Positions 34,481 through 43,667 are shown, numbered from the stretch's first letter. The stretch: DNA of 64,000 bases from Plantibacter flavus (GCF_002024505.1 NZ_CP019402.1:1550001-1614000); one strand, 5' to 3'. Program-made: numbers and translations. The notes: a model not told the origin generated them from the letters alone.

Positions 34481-35419
34481 ATGACGATTCAGGTTCGCGC
34501 ACTCGCCGGTCTACCGCTCGCGAGGGGCGGACTCGACCGTCACGGCGAGCTTCGTTCCCGACCGGACGTGCTCGACGAGCTGCGGGTCGACCCGAACGCC
34601 CGAGCCGTCGTCCTCCGCGGTCGGCGCGCACTCGTGACCGGCGACGCGCTCGACCTCCTGGTTCCCTCCGATCTTCCCGAGCCGGAGCTCATGGTCTACC
34701 TCGGAAGCACCGTCGAGGACAGCCCTGGGACGCCACCGGGCACGGACATCCTGCTCTGGGTCCTCGCCGACGCCGACGCCGACGCGATCACCGAGGATGA
34801 GGACCGCTGGTTCGACCTCCGTCGGAGCGGACATCGCCTGTCGGACCGCGATGTCGGGATCCTGGCGACGTCGCTCGCCATCGCCGGCTGGCATCGTGCC
34901 GAGCCGTTCTGTGCGCACTGCGGCTCGCCGACCACGGTCCGCAACGCCGGCTGGGCGCGGCACTGCCCGGTCGACGGCAACGAGCTCTTCCCGCGCATGG
35001 ACCCCGCGGTCATCGTCGCCGTCGTCGATCCTCAGGGACGGATCCTGCTCGGGTCGAACGCGATGTGGGAACACAACCGGTATTCGCTGCTGGCCGGGTA
35101 CGTCGATGCCGGCGAGTCCCTCGAGCAGGCCGTCGCCCGCGAGATCTTCGAGGAGTCGGGAATGCGTCTCGGCACGCCCGTCTACCTCGGTTCGCAGCCG
35201 TGGCCGTTCCCGCGTTCGCTCATGCTCGGTTTCGTCGCCCCGCTCGCGGCGGATCAGGATCCGGAGGCACTCGTCCCGGACGGTCAGGAGATCCTCGACC
35301 TGCGGTGGTTCACGCGGGAGGAACTCGAGGACCCGTCCACCGACGTCATCCTCCCCGGACCGTCGTCGATCGCACGAGCCGTGATCGACGAATGGCTCCG
35401 CGGATCCTGGTCTCGATGA
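34481..35419 (+). CDS. nudC: NAD(H) pyrophosphatase NudC
   Basis: NudC hydrolyses NADH and NAD+ to NMN(H) and AMP and removes NAD caps from RNA. The 312-residue protein has an N-terminal domain, a zinc-ribbon region (CAHCGSPTT then RHCPVDGNELFPRMDP, about 145-175), the Nudix box spread over GYVDAGESLEQAVAREIFEE and SGMRLG, and the NudC marker LGSQPWPFPRSLMLGF (SQPWPFPxS). The fourth zinc Cys is replaced by Asp. ATG 34481 has GAGAGG 7 nt upstream. It lies between two helicase genes, an order I recall from Rv3198c-Rv3202c. Confidence 0.94.
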   Translation: MTIQVRALAGLPLARGGLDRHGELRSRPDVLDELRVDPNARAVVLRGRRALVTGDALDLLVPSDLPEPELMVYLGSTVEDSPGTPPGTDILLWVLADADADAITEDEDRWFDLRRSGHRLSDRDVGILATSLAIAGWHRAEPFCAHCGSPTTVRNAGWARHCPVDGNELFPRMDPAVIVAVVDPQGRILLGSNAMWEHNRYSLLAGYVDAGESLEQAVAREIFEESGMRLGTPVYLGSQPWPFPRSLMLGFVAPLAADQDPEALVPDGQEILDLRWFTREELEDPSTDVILPGPSSIARAVIDEWLRGSWSR

Positions 35420-35444
35420 GGCGCGGTACCACCGAGGGTCGACG

Positions 35445-37178
35445 ATGAGCAGCCCGGCCGAACTGCTGGCCGGACTCGACCCCGACCAGGCCGTCGCGGC
35501 AGAGGCGCTCCGGGGCCCCGTGTGCATGCTCGCCGGCGCAGGCACCGGCAAGACCCGGGCGATCACCCATCGCATCGCCTACGGCGTCGCGACCGGGACG
35601 TACACGGCGTCGCGCGTCATGGCGCTCACCTTCACCAGTCGCGCGGCTGCGGAACTGCGTGGCCGGCTCCGGGCCCTCGGCGCCGAGGGGGTCTCGGCCC
35701 GGACCTTCCACGCCTCCGCACTCTCGCAGCTGAACTTCTTCTGGCCCCAGGTCGTCGGCGGACCGGTTCCCGCGCTCGTCGAGAGCAAGGGCAGGGTCCT
35801 CGGGCACGCGGCGGAGCGACTCCGGTTGCGGGTCGACACGGCGACCCTGCGCGACGTGGCGGGCGAGATCGAATGGCGTAAGGTGTCCGGCCTGACCCTC
35901 GAGCAGTACGCGGCGTCGAACCGCCCGCTGCCGGCCAAGCTGTCCCTCGAGCAGGTCGTCTCGCTCCAGGAGACCTACGAGCAGTTGAAGGACGAGCGCC
36001 GACGCATCGACTTCGAGGACGTCCTGCTCGCCTGCGCCGGCATGATCGAGACCGAGCCCGCCGTCGCCATGCAGGTGCACGAGCAGTACCGGTTCTTCGT
36101 CGTGGACGAGTACCAGGACGTCTCGCCGCTGCAGCACCGACTCCTCGAACTCTGGTTGGGCGGTCGACGGGACGTGTGCGTCGTCGGCGACGCGAGCCAG
36201 ACCATCTACTCCTTCGCCGGTGCCCGGTCCGACTACCTGCTCGACTTCCCGACCCGGTATCACGACGCCACGGTCGTCCGGCTCGAGCGCAACTACCGCT
36301 CCGCCCCGCCCGTCGTGGCCGCGGCGAACACGCTCATGCGGGGTCGTCCGGGGGCACTGCACCTCTCAGCGGCCACCGCACGCGACGACGAGGGCACCCA
36401 GACCGCACGGCCCGAGACGCCGGCGGTCGGCCTGCGGCAGTATCCGAACGAGCTGTCCGAGGCGAGAGGCGTGGCCTCGGAGATCCTCGTGCAGCTGCAG
36501 GCGGGCGTCCCGGCCTCGGAGATCGCCGTGCTCTACCGGATCAACGTCCAGGCGGCGGCGTTGGAGACGGCCCTCGGCGAAGCCGGCATCCCCTACGTCA
36601 TGCACGGCTCCAAGCGCTTCTTCGAGCTGCCCGAGGTGCGGCAGGCCCTGCTCCAGCTCCGCGCGGCCTCCGTCTCGATCAGCGGCGAGCCCCTGTTCAA
36701 GTCCGTGAGCGACGTGCTCCGGTCGCTCGGCTGGAGCCAGGACCCGCCCGACGGCGGCGGTGCGGTGCGCGACCGCTGGGAGTCGCTCAACGCGATCATG
36801 GGGCTCGTCGACCAGGCGCCGGAAGGCACCTCGTTCCGCGCCTTCACGGATGAGCTGCAACTGCGGCAGGCCGCTCAGCACGAACCGACGGTCGAGGCGG
36901 TCACGCTGGCGACGTTGCACTCGGCGAAGGGCCTCGAGTGGGAGGCGGTGCACCTCATCGGGCTCTCCGAGGGATACCTGCCGATCTCCTACGCGAAGCA
37001 GTTCGAGCAGGCGGACGAGGAACGGAGGCTCCTCTACGTCGGCATCACGCGCGCCAAGCGGCTGCTCAACCTGTCCTGGTCCGAGATGCAGCAACGCGGT
37101 GGTCGACGCGAGCCGTCGCGGTTCCTGGCAGAGCTCGGCATGCGCACCTCGAGTGCTCCCGGACGACGCGGCGCCTGA
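35445..37178 (+). CDS. uvrD2: SF1 DNA helicase UvrD2-like
   Basis: This 3'-5' DNA helicase acts in repair. The 577-residue protein has MLAGAGTGKTRAI (Walker A, about 27), MALTFTSRAAAELRGRL, VDEYQDVSPLQ (Walker B), DASQTIYSFAGA, NYRS, STLHSAKG-like TLHSAKGLEWE and LLYVGITRAKRLL (motif VI). It ends soon after motif VI at LGMRTSSAPGRRGA, so it lacks the C-terminal HRDC and tetracysteine domains that I recall in mycobacterial UvrD2 (about 700 residues). It begins 25 nt after nudC. Its 3' end overlaps the convergent gene by 113 nt. Confidence 0.9.
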   Translation: MSSPAELLAGLDPDQAVAAEALRGPVCMLAGAGTGKTRAITHRIAYGVATGTYTASRVMALTFTSRAAAELRGRLRALGAEGVSARTFHASALSQLNFFWPQVVGGPVPALVESKGRVLGHAAERLRLRVDTATLRDVAGEIEWRKVSGLTLEQYAASNRPLPAKLSLEQVVSLQETYEQLKDERRRIDFEDVLLACAGMIETEPAVAMQVHEQYRFFVVDEYQDVSPLQHRLLELWLGGRRDVCVVGDASQTIYSFAGARSDYLLDFPTRYHDATVVRLERNYRSAPPVVAAANTLMRGRPGALHLSAATARDDEGTQTARPETPAVGLRQYPNELSEARGVASEILVQLQAGVPASEIAVLYRINVQAAALETALGEAGIPYVMHGSKRFFELPEVRQALLQLRAASVSISGEPLFKSVSDVLRSLGWSQDPPDGGGAVRDRWESLNAIMGLVDQAPEGTSFRAFTDELQLRQAAQHEPTVEAVTLATLHSAKGLEWEAVHLIGLSEGYLPISYAKQFEQADEERRLLYVGITRAKRLLNLSWSEMQQRGGRREPSRFLAELGMRTSSAPGRRGA

Positions 37179-37935
37179 CCCCACCGGTAGCGGCGTCGAC
37201 CACCAGCTGGGTGCTCGCGAGGATGGGCTGGGACGCGTCGAGATGGCGGATCACCAGGCGGGTCACGCGGGTCGCGACCTCCGCGCCGAGGAGCTGGGTG
37301 TCGAGCGGCGAACGGCGGCCGAGGAGCTGGGATGCGACGGCCGGCCAGGTCGGATCGTCGTCGGTGCGGTGCAGTTCCACGCAGTGCAGGCACGGCCCTG
37401 AGCCGGGTGTCACGAACGGCCCGATCCTGACGACACGATCACTGAAGACGACCGGCAGGTGCGGGACGTCGTCGCGCAGCCAGCGCGTGTACCGACTCGG
37501 CGGGATGACGAAGTCGGCGAAGAGGACGGCGACGTCGACGTGGTCGGGCTGCGGCCCGGGTTGCGTCGACACGGACTCCGGCGGTAGGAGTCCGACCGCC
37601 TCCTGCTCGGAGAGGAGGCGTCGGACGAGCTCGGCCGCCGGGCTCGCGCCGTCCACGACGATCCGGCGCGTCTCGGCGGTTCCGGAGGTGGGGCCGTGGT
37701 GCTCGATCACCGGGTCGAGTGTCGAAAGGACGCGATCGAATTCCTGGGCCGGGATGTCGAACGCGTCCGGCAGTCGTCGTTCGACCAGGTCAGGGAAGCC
37801 GGCACGCAGTGCCGCGACGACCTGCTCGGTCTCGGTCCGGACGCTGTCGAGCACGACCGCTTCATCGACGCCCACCTGCAGGCTGTGCGGGGTCCGCCAG
37901 AGCAGTGGTCTCCTGGGATCGAGGCGCGTCGTCAT
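37066..37935 (-). CDS. Orphan TOMM cyclodehydratase-like (ThiF/E1 fold) protein
   Basis: The 289-residue protein resembles the actinobacterial group annotated as bacteriocin cyclodehydratase or TOMM leader-binding protein (Rv3196-like). The visible signature is a split tetracysteine zinc site: GPCLHCVELHR (about 185) and HSRCACRA near the C-terminus. The N-terminal half is variable and helical. No YcaO, dehydrogenase or precursor peptide gene is nearby. It may have been reused for another peptide- or protein-binding role. It lies downstream of DUF2342 on the same strand and overlaps uvrD2 convergently by 113 nt, including the last zinc cysteines. Confidence 0.75.
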   Translation of the reverse strand: MTTRLDPRRPLLWRTPHSLQVGVDEAVVLDSVRTETEQVVAALRAGFPDLVERRLPDAFDIPAQEFDRVLSTLDPVIEHHGPTSGTAETRRIVVDGASPAAELVRRLLSEQEAVGLLPPESVSTQPGPQPDHVDVAVLFADFVIPPSRYTRWLRDDVPHLPVVFSDRVVRIGPFVTPGSGPCLHCVELHRTDDDPTWPAVASQLLGRRSPLDTQLLGAEVATRVTRLVIRHLDASQPILASTQLVVDAATGGVRRRVVREHSRCACRALPGTATARVDHRVAASRTRTG

Positions 37936-37977
37936 CCATCGATGATGGCGGGTCGACGACCGGTCGCGTCGGCACTG

Positions 37978-38009
37978 TCCACAGCTCGCCCGGTAGGACG
38001 AGCTGTGGA
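37978..38009 (-). terminator. Hairpin downstream of the DUF2342 gene
   Basis: A perfect 11-bp inverted repeat (TCCACAGCTCG / CGAGCTGTGGA) with a 10-nt loop lies 14 nt past the DUF2342 stop and before the cyclodehydratase-like gene, so the two may be separate units. Confidence 0.6.
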
Positions 38010-38022
38010 GCGTCGCCGTGGG

Positions 38023-39420
38023 TCAGACCGGGGGGCCGCCGGCACCGTTCGGGCCGGAGGGCTCCGAACCGGGCTCGTCGTCGTGCTGGTCGCCGCGTTC
38101 CTCGCCACGGAGGAGGTCTTCGAGCGCGAGATCCATCTCGTCCTGCTCCGGACGCTCACCCCTGGCCTCGGCTTCGAGGCGCGCGATGAGGGCCTCCGGG
38201 GCGTCGATGTCGGCTGCGGTGGGCACGAGGTCGGGGTGCGACCACAGGGCGTCGCGCTGCGCGGTGCCCACGGCATCGGTGACCTGCTGCCACATCTGCG
38301 CAGCCTCACGCAGCCGGCGGGGGCGCAGTTCGAGTCCCACGAGTGCACCCAGGGCCTGTTCGGCCGGCCCACCGGCGGCGCGGCGTCGGCGGACGGTCTC
38401 CGCGATGGCCGCGGAGCGGGGGAGACGCTCGGTGGCTGCCGCGGTGACGACGTCGACCCAGCCCTCGATGAGGGCGAGCGTCGTCTCGAGTCGAGCCAGG
38501 CTCGCGTCCTGTGCCTCCGTGCGGGCGGGGATGAGCGCTCCGCTCGTCATGGCCTCGCGGAGTTCCTCAGGGTTCGACGGGTCGAAGCTCTCGGCGAGTT
38601 CCTCGAGTCGCTCGGTGTCGATCCGGATGCCGCGCGCGAAGTCGGTGATCGAGGAGATGAGGTGCAGGCGGAGCCAGCGGGCGTGACGGAAGAGTCGTGC
38701 GTGCGCAAGTTCACGGACCGCGAGGTAGATCTGGACCTGATCCGCCGGGATGTCGAGACCCTCGCCGAAGTCGGCGACGTTCTGGGGCACCAGGGCTGCC
38801 TCGTTGTCGTCGAGCAGTGGGATGCCGATGTCGCCGCCGGAGACGACCTCCTTGGAGAGCTGACCGACGACCTGTCCGAGCTGCATCGCGAAGAGCGTGC
38901 CGCCGATGCCGCGGACGAGCTGTCCGGCGTTCGCGATCATGCTCGACAGCTCCTCGGGCGCGCGTTCCGTGAGCACGCCGGTCAGGGCGTTCGCGATGTT
39001 CGTGGCCACCGGCTCGGCGAGCTGCGTCCAGAACGGCATGGTCTTCGTGGCCCAGCGGGTCCTCGTGTACAGGGCCGGTTCGCTCGACAGCTCGGCCACG
39101 TCGGTGACGTCGGCGAGCCACAGGGAGGCGATGTGGAACGCTTGCTCGAACGCCGCACGCTGCTCGGGCGTCGTGTCCTGGGAGCCGTCCCCGGCGATGG
39201 TCTTCGCCTGCTGGAGCGAGGTGTCCCAGTTGATACCGTCCCCACCGGAGCGGAGTGCGCCCTGGAGCTGCGACATGAGCGCAGCGAGACTGGCCGGATC
39301 GCTGGGGAGGCCGGCGGCGCCGGCGAGCTGGCTCGCGTCGAACGAACCGTTGCCGGAGAGGAGCTCGCGGAGCATGTCGCGGAACTCGTCCTCCGGACTC
39401 TTGTCGGAATCCTCTGGCAC
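38023..39420 (-). CDS. DUF2342 zincin-like (putative metalloprotease) protein
   Basis: The 465-residue protein belongs to the actinobacterial DUF2342 family annotated as zinc-dependent metalloprotease. Characteristic segments are TTPEQRAAFEQAFHIASLWL, the Gly-rich GTLFAMQLGQVVGQLSKEVV, GIPLLDDNEAALVPQNVA, and AVRELAHARLFRHARWLR, which is where the family's zincin-like motif falls, although a literal HExxH is not present. The C-terminal 50 residues are acidic and disordered. The GTG start has GAGAGG upstream. It is divergent from the PDZ protease with 120 bp between, as in Rv3194c-Rv3195. Confidence 0.88.
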   Translation of the reverse strand: MPEDSDKSPEDEFRDMLRELLSGNGSFDASQLAGAAGLPSDPASLAALMSQLQGALRSGGDGINWDTSLQQAKTIAGDGSQDTTPEQRAAFEQAFHIASLWLADVTDVAELSSEPALYTRTRWATKTMPFWTQLAEPVATNIANALTGVLTERAPEELSSMIANAGQLVRGIGGTLFAMQLGQVVGQLSKEVVSGGDIGIPLLDDNEAALVPQNVADFGEGLDIPADQVQIYLAVRELAHARLFRHARWLRLHLISSITDFARGIRIDTERLEELAESFDPSNPEELREAMTSGALIPARTEAQDASLARLETTLALIEGWVDVVTAAATERLPRSAAIAETVRRRRAAGGPAEQALGALVGLELRPRRLREAAQMWQQVTDAVGTAQRDALWSHPDLVPTAADIDAPEALIARLEAEARGERPEQDEMDLALEDLLRGEERGDQHDDEPGSEPSGPNGAGGPPV

Positions 39421-39540
39421 GTCAGCCGCCTCTCAGATAGCTCGGTGCTGGGCCTTCTACGCTAGTCGCACCTCGCTGAAGAATCGCCGGGGTATGGTTG
39501 GTCGGGTTTCCGCCCACCGCGAACACTCCGGAAGGCTTGC

Positions 39541-40671
39541 ATGTCGCTCTTCGCCGATGAGGCTCCCACCGCTTCGGCGCCGACCGGTCAGGGTCGCAAT
39601 CGTCGCGCCCGGTTCGGGTGGATCGTGCTCAGCCTCTCGCTCGTCCTCCTCGGAGTGCTGTCGGCGGTACCCGCGCCGTACGTCATCGAACAGCCGGGTC
39701 CCGTGTTCAACGTGCTGGGTACGACCGAGGGCGACGACGGCGACGTCCCGCTCATCGAGGTCCACGACGAGCAGACCTACGACACCGGCGGCACGCTCGA
39801 CATGCTGACGGTCCAGCTGGTCGGGAATCCGCAACGGAGCCCGGGCTGGCTCGACATCGTCTCGGCCTGGTTCGACCCGAGCCGCGCCGTCGTGCCGATG
39901 GACCTCTACTTCCCGCCCGGCGTCACGACCGAGCAGCGCGACGAGCAGAACGCGACCCTCATGGTCGATTCGCAGCAGGACTCGGTCGCGGCGGCGTTGC
40001 GCGAGCTCGGATACGAGGTCCCCGAGCACATCGTGGTGGCACAGATCGCGGAGGGCGCCCCCGCGCAGGGTGTGCTGCAGCTCGACGACGAGATCGTCGC
40101 GGTCGACGGTACGCCGGTGACCGGCCTGGCGGCCCTGCGGGACGCGATCAACGCCAACGGCACGGACAAGCCGGTCACGATCGACATCGTGCGCGGGGGA
40201 GCGGCGAGCACCGTCGAGATCACGCCGACGACCGCGACCGCGTCCGACGGGACGACCTCGACCGTGATCGGCATCGGTACCAAGACCACCTACGACCTCC
40301 CCGTCGACATCACCATCCAGCTCGACAACGTCGGCGGCCCGAGCGCCGGGATGATGTTCGCGCTCGGCATGATCGACCTGCTCACGCCGGGTGAGCTCAA
40401 CGGCGGGAAGGACGTCGCCGGTACCGGGACGATCGACGCCGACGGGAACGTCGGCGCGATCGGCGGTATCCGGCAGAAGCTGTTCGGCGCGAAGGACGCC
40501 GGGGCCGAGTGGTTCCTGGCGCCGGAGAGCAACTGCGACGAGGTCGCCGGACACGTCCCCGACGGGTTGACGGTCTTCGCCGTGAAGACCCTCGACGATT
40601 CGCTCGCAGCGCTCAAGGCCATCGCGGACGGAGCCGACACGAGCAAGCTGCCCACCTGCTCGGCCGGTTGA
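39541..40671 (+). CDS. Membrane-anchored PDZ and Lon-like (S16) protease
   Basis: The 376-residue protein has one N-terminal membrane helix (about 26-45, WIVLSLSLVLLGVLSAVPAP), an extracytoplasmic PDZ domain (about 165-245, QGVLQLDDEIVAVDGTPVTG) and an S16 Lon-type protease domain. The catalytic Ser is in NVGGPSAGMMFALG and the Lys in IRQKLFGAKDAGAEWF. This is the YlbL-like family, implicated elsewhere in the proteolysis of cell-division regulators. ATG 39541 follows GGAAGG; a TATGGT -10 box lies at 39494. UPF0182 follows 71 nt later and could be cotranscribed. Confidence 0.93.
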   Translation: MSLFADEAPTASAPTGQGRNRRARFGWIVLSLSLVLLGVLSAVPAPYVIEQPGPVFNVLGTTEGDDGDVPLIEVHDEQTYDTGGTLDMLTVQLVGNPQRSPGWLDIVSAWFDPSRAVVPMDLYFPPGVTTEQRDEQNATLMVDSQQDSVAAALRELGYEVPEHIVVAQIAEGAPAQGVLQLDDEIVAVDGTPVTGLAALRDAINANGTDKPVTIDIVRGGAASTVEITPTTATASDGTTSTVIGIGTKTTYDLPVDITIQLDNVGGPSAGMMFALGMIDLLTPGELNGGKDVAGTGTIDADGNVGAIGGIRQKLFGAKDAGAEWFLAPESNCDEVAGHVPDGLTVFAVKTLDDSLAALKAIADGADTSKLPTCSAG

Positions 40672-40703
40672 ACGCTTCGGGCGCTCTCTCAGCCCGGCCG
40701 CTT

Positions 40704-40709
40704 TAGGAT
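40704..40709 (+). promoter_or_regulatory. Probable -10 box for the UPF0182 gene
   Basis: TAGGAT would place transcription start near 40716 and give a leader of about 27 nt containing GAAGAGG. Confidence 0.45.
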
Positions 40710-40742
40710 GGGTGGGACGACCCCTATCTGAAGAGGCCACAC

Positions 40743-43667
40743 GTGACATCCGCAGCAGCAGAGAAGCCCCTGTCCACTCAGCGCCGACGCGCCCCGATCG
40801 CGATCACGGTGGCGATCATCGCCGCGCTCCTGATCGGGTTCTTCGTGTTCTCGGGGTTCTACGCCGACCTGCTGTGGTTCCAACAGCTCGGCTTCACCGA
40901 GGTCCTGACCACGCAGTGGATCGCGGCGATCGCCATGTTCCTCGTCGGGTTCGTGGGTATGGCCCTGCCCGTGTGGCTCGCGATCGAGATCGCCTACCGG
41001 ACACGCCCGGTGTACGCGAAGCTCAGCTCCCAGGTCGACCGCTACCAGCAGGTCGTCGAGCCGCTGCGCCGACTCGCGACCTACGGTATCCCCGCGCTGT
41101 TCGGCCTCTTCGGCGGTGTCGCCGCCGCTTCGCGCTGGCAGCTGGTCCTGCTCTGGATGAACGGTACGCCCGCAGGCACCAAGGACCCGCAGTTCAACCT
41201 CGACGTCTCGTTCTACCTCTTCGACCTGCCGTTCTTCCAGGCCGTGGTCGCCTTCTCCTCGGCGGTCGTCCTGATCGCCCTGATCGCCACCGCCGTCGTC
41301 ACCTACCTCTACGGAGGCATCCGGGTGGTCAGCCGCGAGGTCTGGATCTCGATGGCAGCCCGCGTACAGATCTCGGTGCTCGCCGCGCTCTACCTCATCC
41401 TGCAGGCCGTCAGCCTCTGGCTCGATCAGTACACGACCCTGAACGACACCGGCACGCTCATCACCGGAGCCTCGTACACCGATGTCGCCGCGACCATCCC
41501 CGGTCGGGTGATCCTCGCCGGGATCGCGCTCATGGTCGCCGTCCTGTTCGTCGTCACCGCGTTCACCGGCCGCTGGCGTCTGCCGCTCGTCGGCACAGCG
41601 CTGCTGATCGTCGCGTCGCTCATCGTCGGCAGTCTCTACCCGTGGATCGTCCAGCGCTTCCAGGTGGAGCCGAACGCGAAGAGTCTCGAGACGCCGTACA
41701 TCAAGCGGAACATCGACATGACGCGCGACGCCTACGGGATCGCCGGCGTGGAGGAGGAGGAGTACGCGGCGACCACCGACGCGACTCCCGGTGCGCTCCG
41801 TCAAGACGCCGAGACCACGGCGAACATCCGGATCATCGACCCGTCGCTCGTGAGCGCATCCGTGGCCCAGCTGGAGCAGTTCAAGCAGTTCTACTCCTTC
41901 GACAAGCAGCTCGACGTCGACCGCTACAACATCGACGGCAAGACGCAGGACGCCGTCGTCGCGGTCCGCGAACTCAACGTCGCCGGTCTCGACAACTCGC
42001 AGTCGTGGATCAACAACACGGTGGTGTACACCCACGGGTACGGGCTGGTCGCCGCCTACGGCAACCAGCGCTCGGCCTCCGGCGAGCCGGTCTTCCTCGA
42101 GTCCGGCATCCCCACCACCGGCTCGCTCGGCGATTTCGAGCCGCGCGTGTACTTCGGCGAGCAGTCGCCCGACTACTCCATCGTCGGTGCCCCCAAGGGC
42201 TCCGACCCGGTGGAACTCGACTATCCGTCGGGCACCCAGGGCGAGTCGCAGACCTACACCACCTTCGATGGCGACGGCGGGCCCAAGCTCGACAACGTCT
42301 TCAAGAAGCTCGTCTACGCCCTGAAGTTCCAGTCCGAGCAGATCTTCCTGTCGGACTCCGTGAACAGCAAGTCGCAGATCCTCTACGACCGCGACCCGCT
42401 CACCCGGGTCCAGAAGGTCGCCCCCTACCTGACGCTCGACTCCGACCCCTACCCGTCGGTGGTGGACGGTCAGATCGTCTGGATCGTCGACGGATACACG
42501 ACGAGCGCCAGCTACCCGTACTCGAAGACCGTGAGCCTGTCGGACACCATCTCCGACTCGGTCACGCCGGCGCAGAACTACGCGCTCGACGACGTCAACT
42601 ACATCCGGAACTCGGTGAAGGCGACCGTCAACGCGTACGACGGCAAGGTCACGCTCTACAGCTGGGACGACCAGGACCCGATCCTCAAGACCTGGCAGAA
42701 GGTGTTCCCGTCGACGGTCAAGCCGATGTCGGACATGTCCGGCGACCTGATGAGCCACGTGCGGTACCCGGCCGATCTCTTCAAGGTCCAGCGCTCGGTG
42801 CTCGGTCAGTACCACGTCACCAACGCCGGTTCGTTCTACTCGAGTGAGGACGCCTGGGTCACCCCCAACGATCCGCAGTCGACCGACACGAACAAGACCT
42901 ATCAGCCGCCCTACTACCTGACGATGCAGTTGCCTGGCCAGGAGTCTCCCTCCTTCTCGCTGTACTCGACGTTCATCCCTCGTCAGGGCGGTGAACAGTC
43001 GCGGAACGTGCTCACCGGCTACCTCGCGGTCGACGCGAACGCCGGCGCCGAGGACGGTAAGCGGAGTTCCGACTACGGCAAGATCCGACTGCTGACCCTC
43101 CCGAAGGACGACACCGTGCCGGGCCCCGGTCAGGTGCAGAACACCTTCGACTCCGACCCGAGCGTGTCGAGCCAGATCAACATCCTGAAGCAGGGTCAGA
43201 CCGAGGTGCTGAACGGCAACCTGCTGACGGTGCCCGTCGGAGGTGGGCTGCTGTACGTCCAACCGGTGTACGTGAAGTCCACGGGCGACACGAGCTTCCC
43301 GCTGTTGCAGAAGGTGCTCGTGGCCTTCGGCGACAAGATCGCGTTCGAGGACACCCTCGACGAAGCGCTCGACGTCCTGTTCGGTGGAGACTCGGGTGCC
43401 GACGCCGGTGACACGAACGTGCCGGGAGACAGCACCACACCCCCGACGGACGGCACGGACACCGGAGGCGGCACCGACGGTGGAACGACCCCGAGCACGG
43501 GTGACCCGACGGTCGACGCTCAAATCAAGACGCTCCTCGACCAGGCGAAGGCTGCGATGGTCGAGAAGGACGCCGCGATGGCGAGCGGCGACTGGGCTGC
43601 TTACGGGGTGGCGGACAAGAAGGTGTCGGACGCTCTCGCGCAGGCTCTCGCGCTGCTGAACGGCTGA
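40743..43667 (+). CDS. UPF0182 family large membrane protein
   Basis: The 974-residue protein has about seven transmembrane helices in the first 310 residues (including FNLDVSFYLFDLPFFQAVVA) and a large extracytoplasmic domain of about 550 residues. Family features are FQVEPNAKSLETPYIKRNID, VNYIRNSVKATVNAYDGKV and DLMSHVRYPADLFKVQR. A Thr/Gly-rich linker (GTDTGGGTDGGTTP) precedes a short C-terminal helix. Function is unknown, although it is widespread in Actinobacteria next to the YlbL-like protease. GTG 40743 follows GAAGAGG. A strong terminator follows. Confidence 0.95.
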   Translation: MTSAAAEKPLSTQRRRAPIAITVAIIAALLIGFFVFSGFYADLLWFQQLGFTEVLTTQWIAAIAMFLVGFVGMALPVWLAIEIAYRTRPVYAKLSSQVDRYQQVVEPLRRLATYGIPALFGLFGGVAAASRWQLVLLWMNGTPAGTKDPQFNLDVSFYLFDLPFFQAVVAFSSAVVLIALIATAVVTYLYGGIRVVSREVWISMAARVQISVLAALYLILQAVSLWLDQYTTLNDTGTLITGASYTDVAATIPGRVILAGIALMVAVLFVVTAFTGRWRLPLVGTALLIVASLIVGSLYPWIVQRFQVEPNAKSLETPYIKRNIDMTRDAYGIAGVEEEEYAATTDATPGALRQDAETTANIRIIDPSLVSASVAQLEQFKQFYSFDKQLDVDRYNIDGKTQDAVVAVRELNVAGLDNSQSWINNTVVYTHGYGLVAAYGNQRSASGEPVFLESGIPTTGSLGDFEPRVYFGEQSPDYSIVGAPKGSDPVELDYPSGTQGESQTYTTFDGDGGPKLDNVFKKLVYALKFQSEQIFLSDSVNSKSQILYDRDPLTRVQKVAPYLTLDSDPYPSVVDGQIVWIVDGYTTSASYPYSKTVSLSDTISDSVTPAQNYALDDVNYIRNSVKATVNAYDGKVTLYSWDDQDPILKTWQKVFPSTVKPMSDMSGDLMSHVRYPADLFKVQRSVLGQYHVTNAGSFYSSEDAWVTPNDPQSTDTNKTYQPPYYLTMQLPGQESPSFSLYSTFIPRQGGEQSRNVLTGYLAVDANAGAEDGKRSSDYGKIRLLTLPKDDTVPGPGQVQNTFDSDPSVSSQINILKQGQTEVLNGNLLTVPVGGGLLYVQPVYVKSTGDTSFPLLQKVLVAFGDKIAFEDTLDEALDVLFGGDSGADAGDTNVPGDSTTPPTDGTDTGGGTDGGTTPSTGDPTVDAQIKTLLDQAKAAMVEKDAAMASGDWAAYGVADKKVSDALAQALALLNG

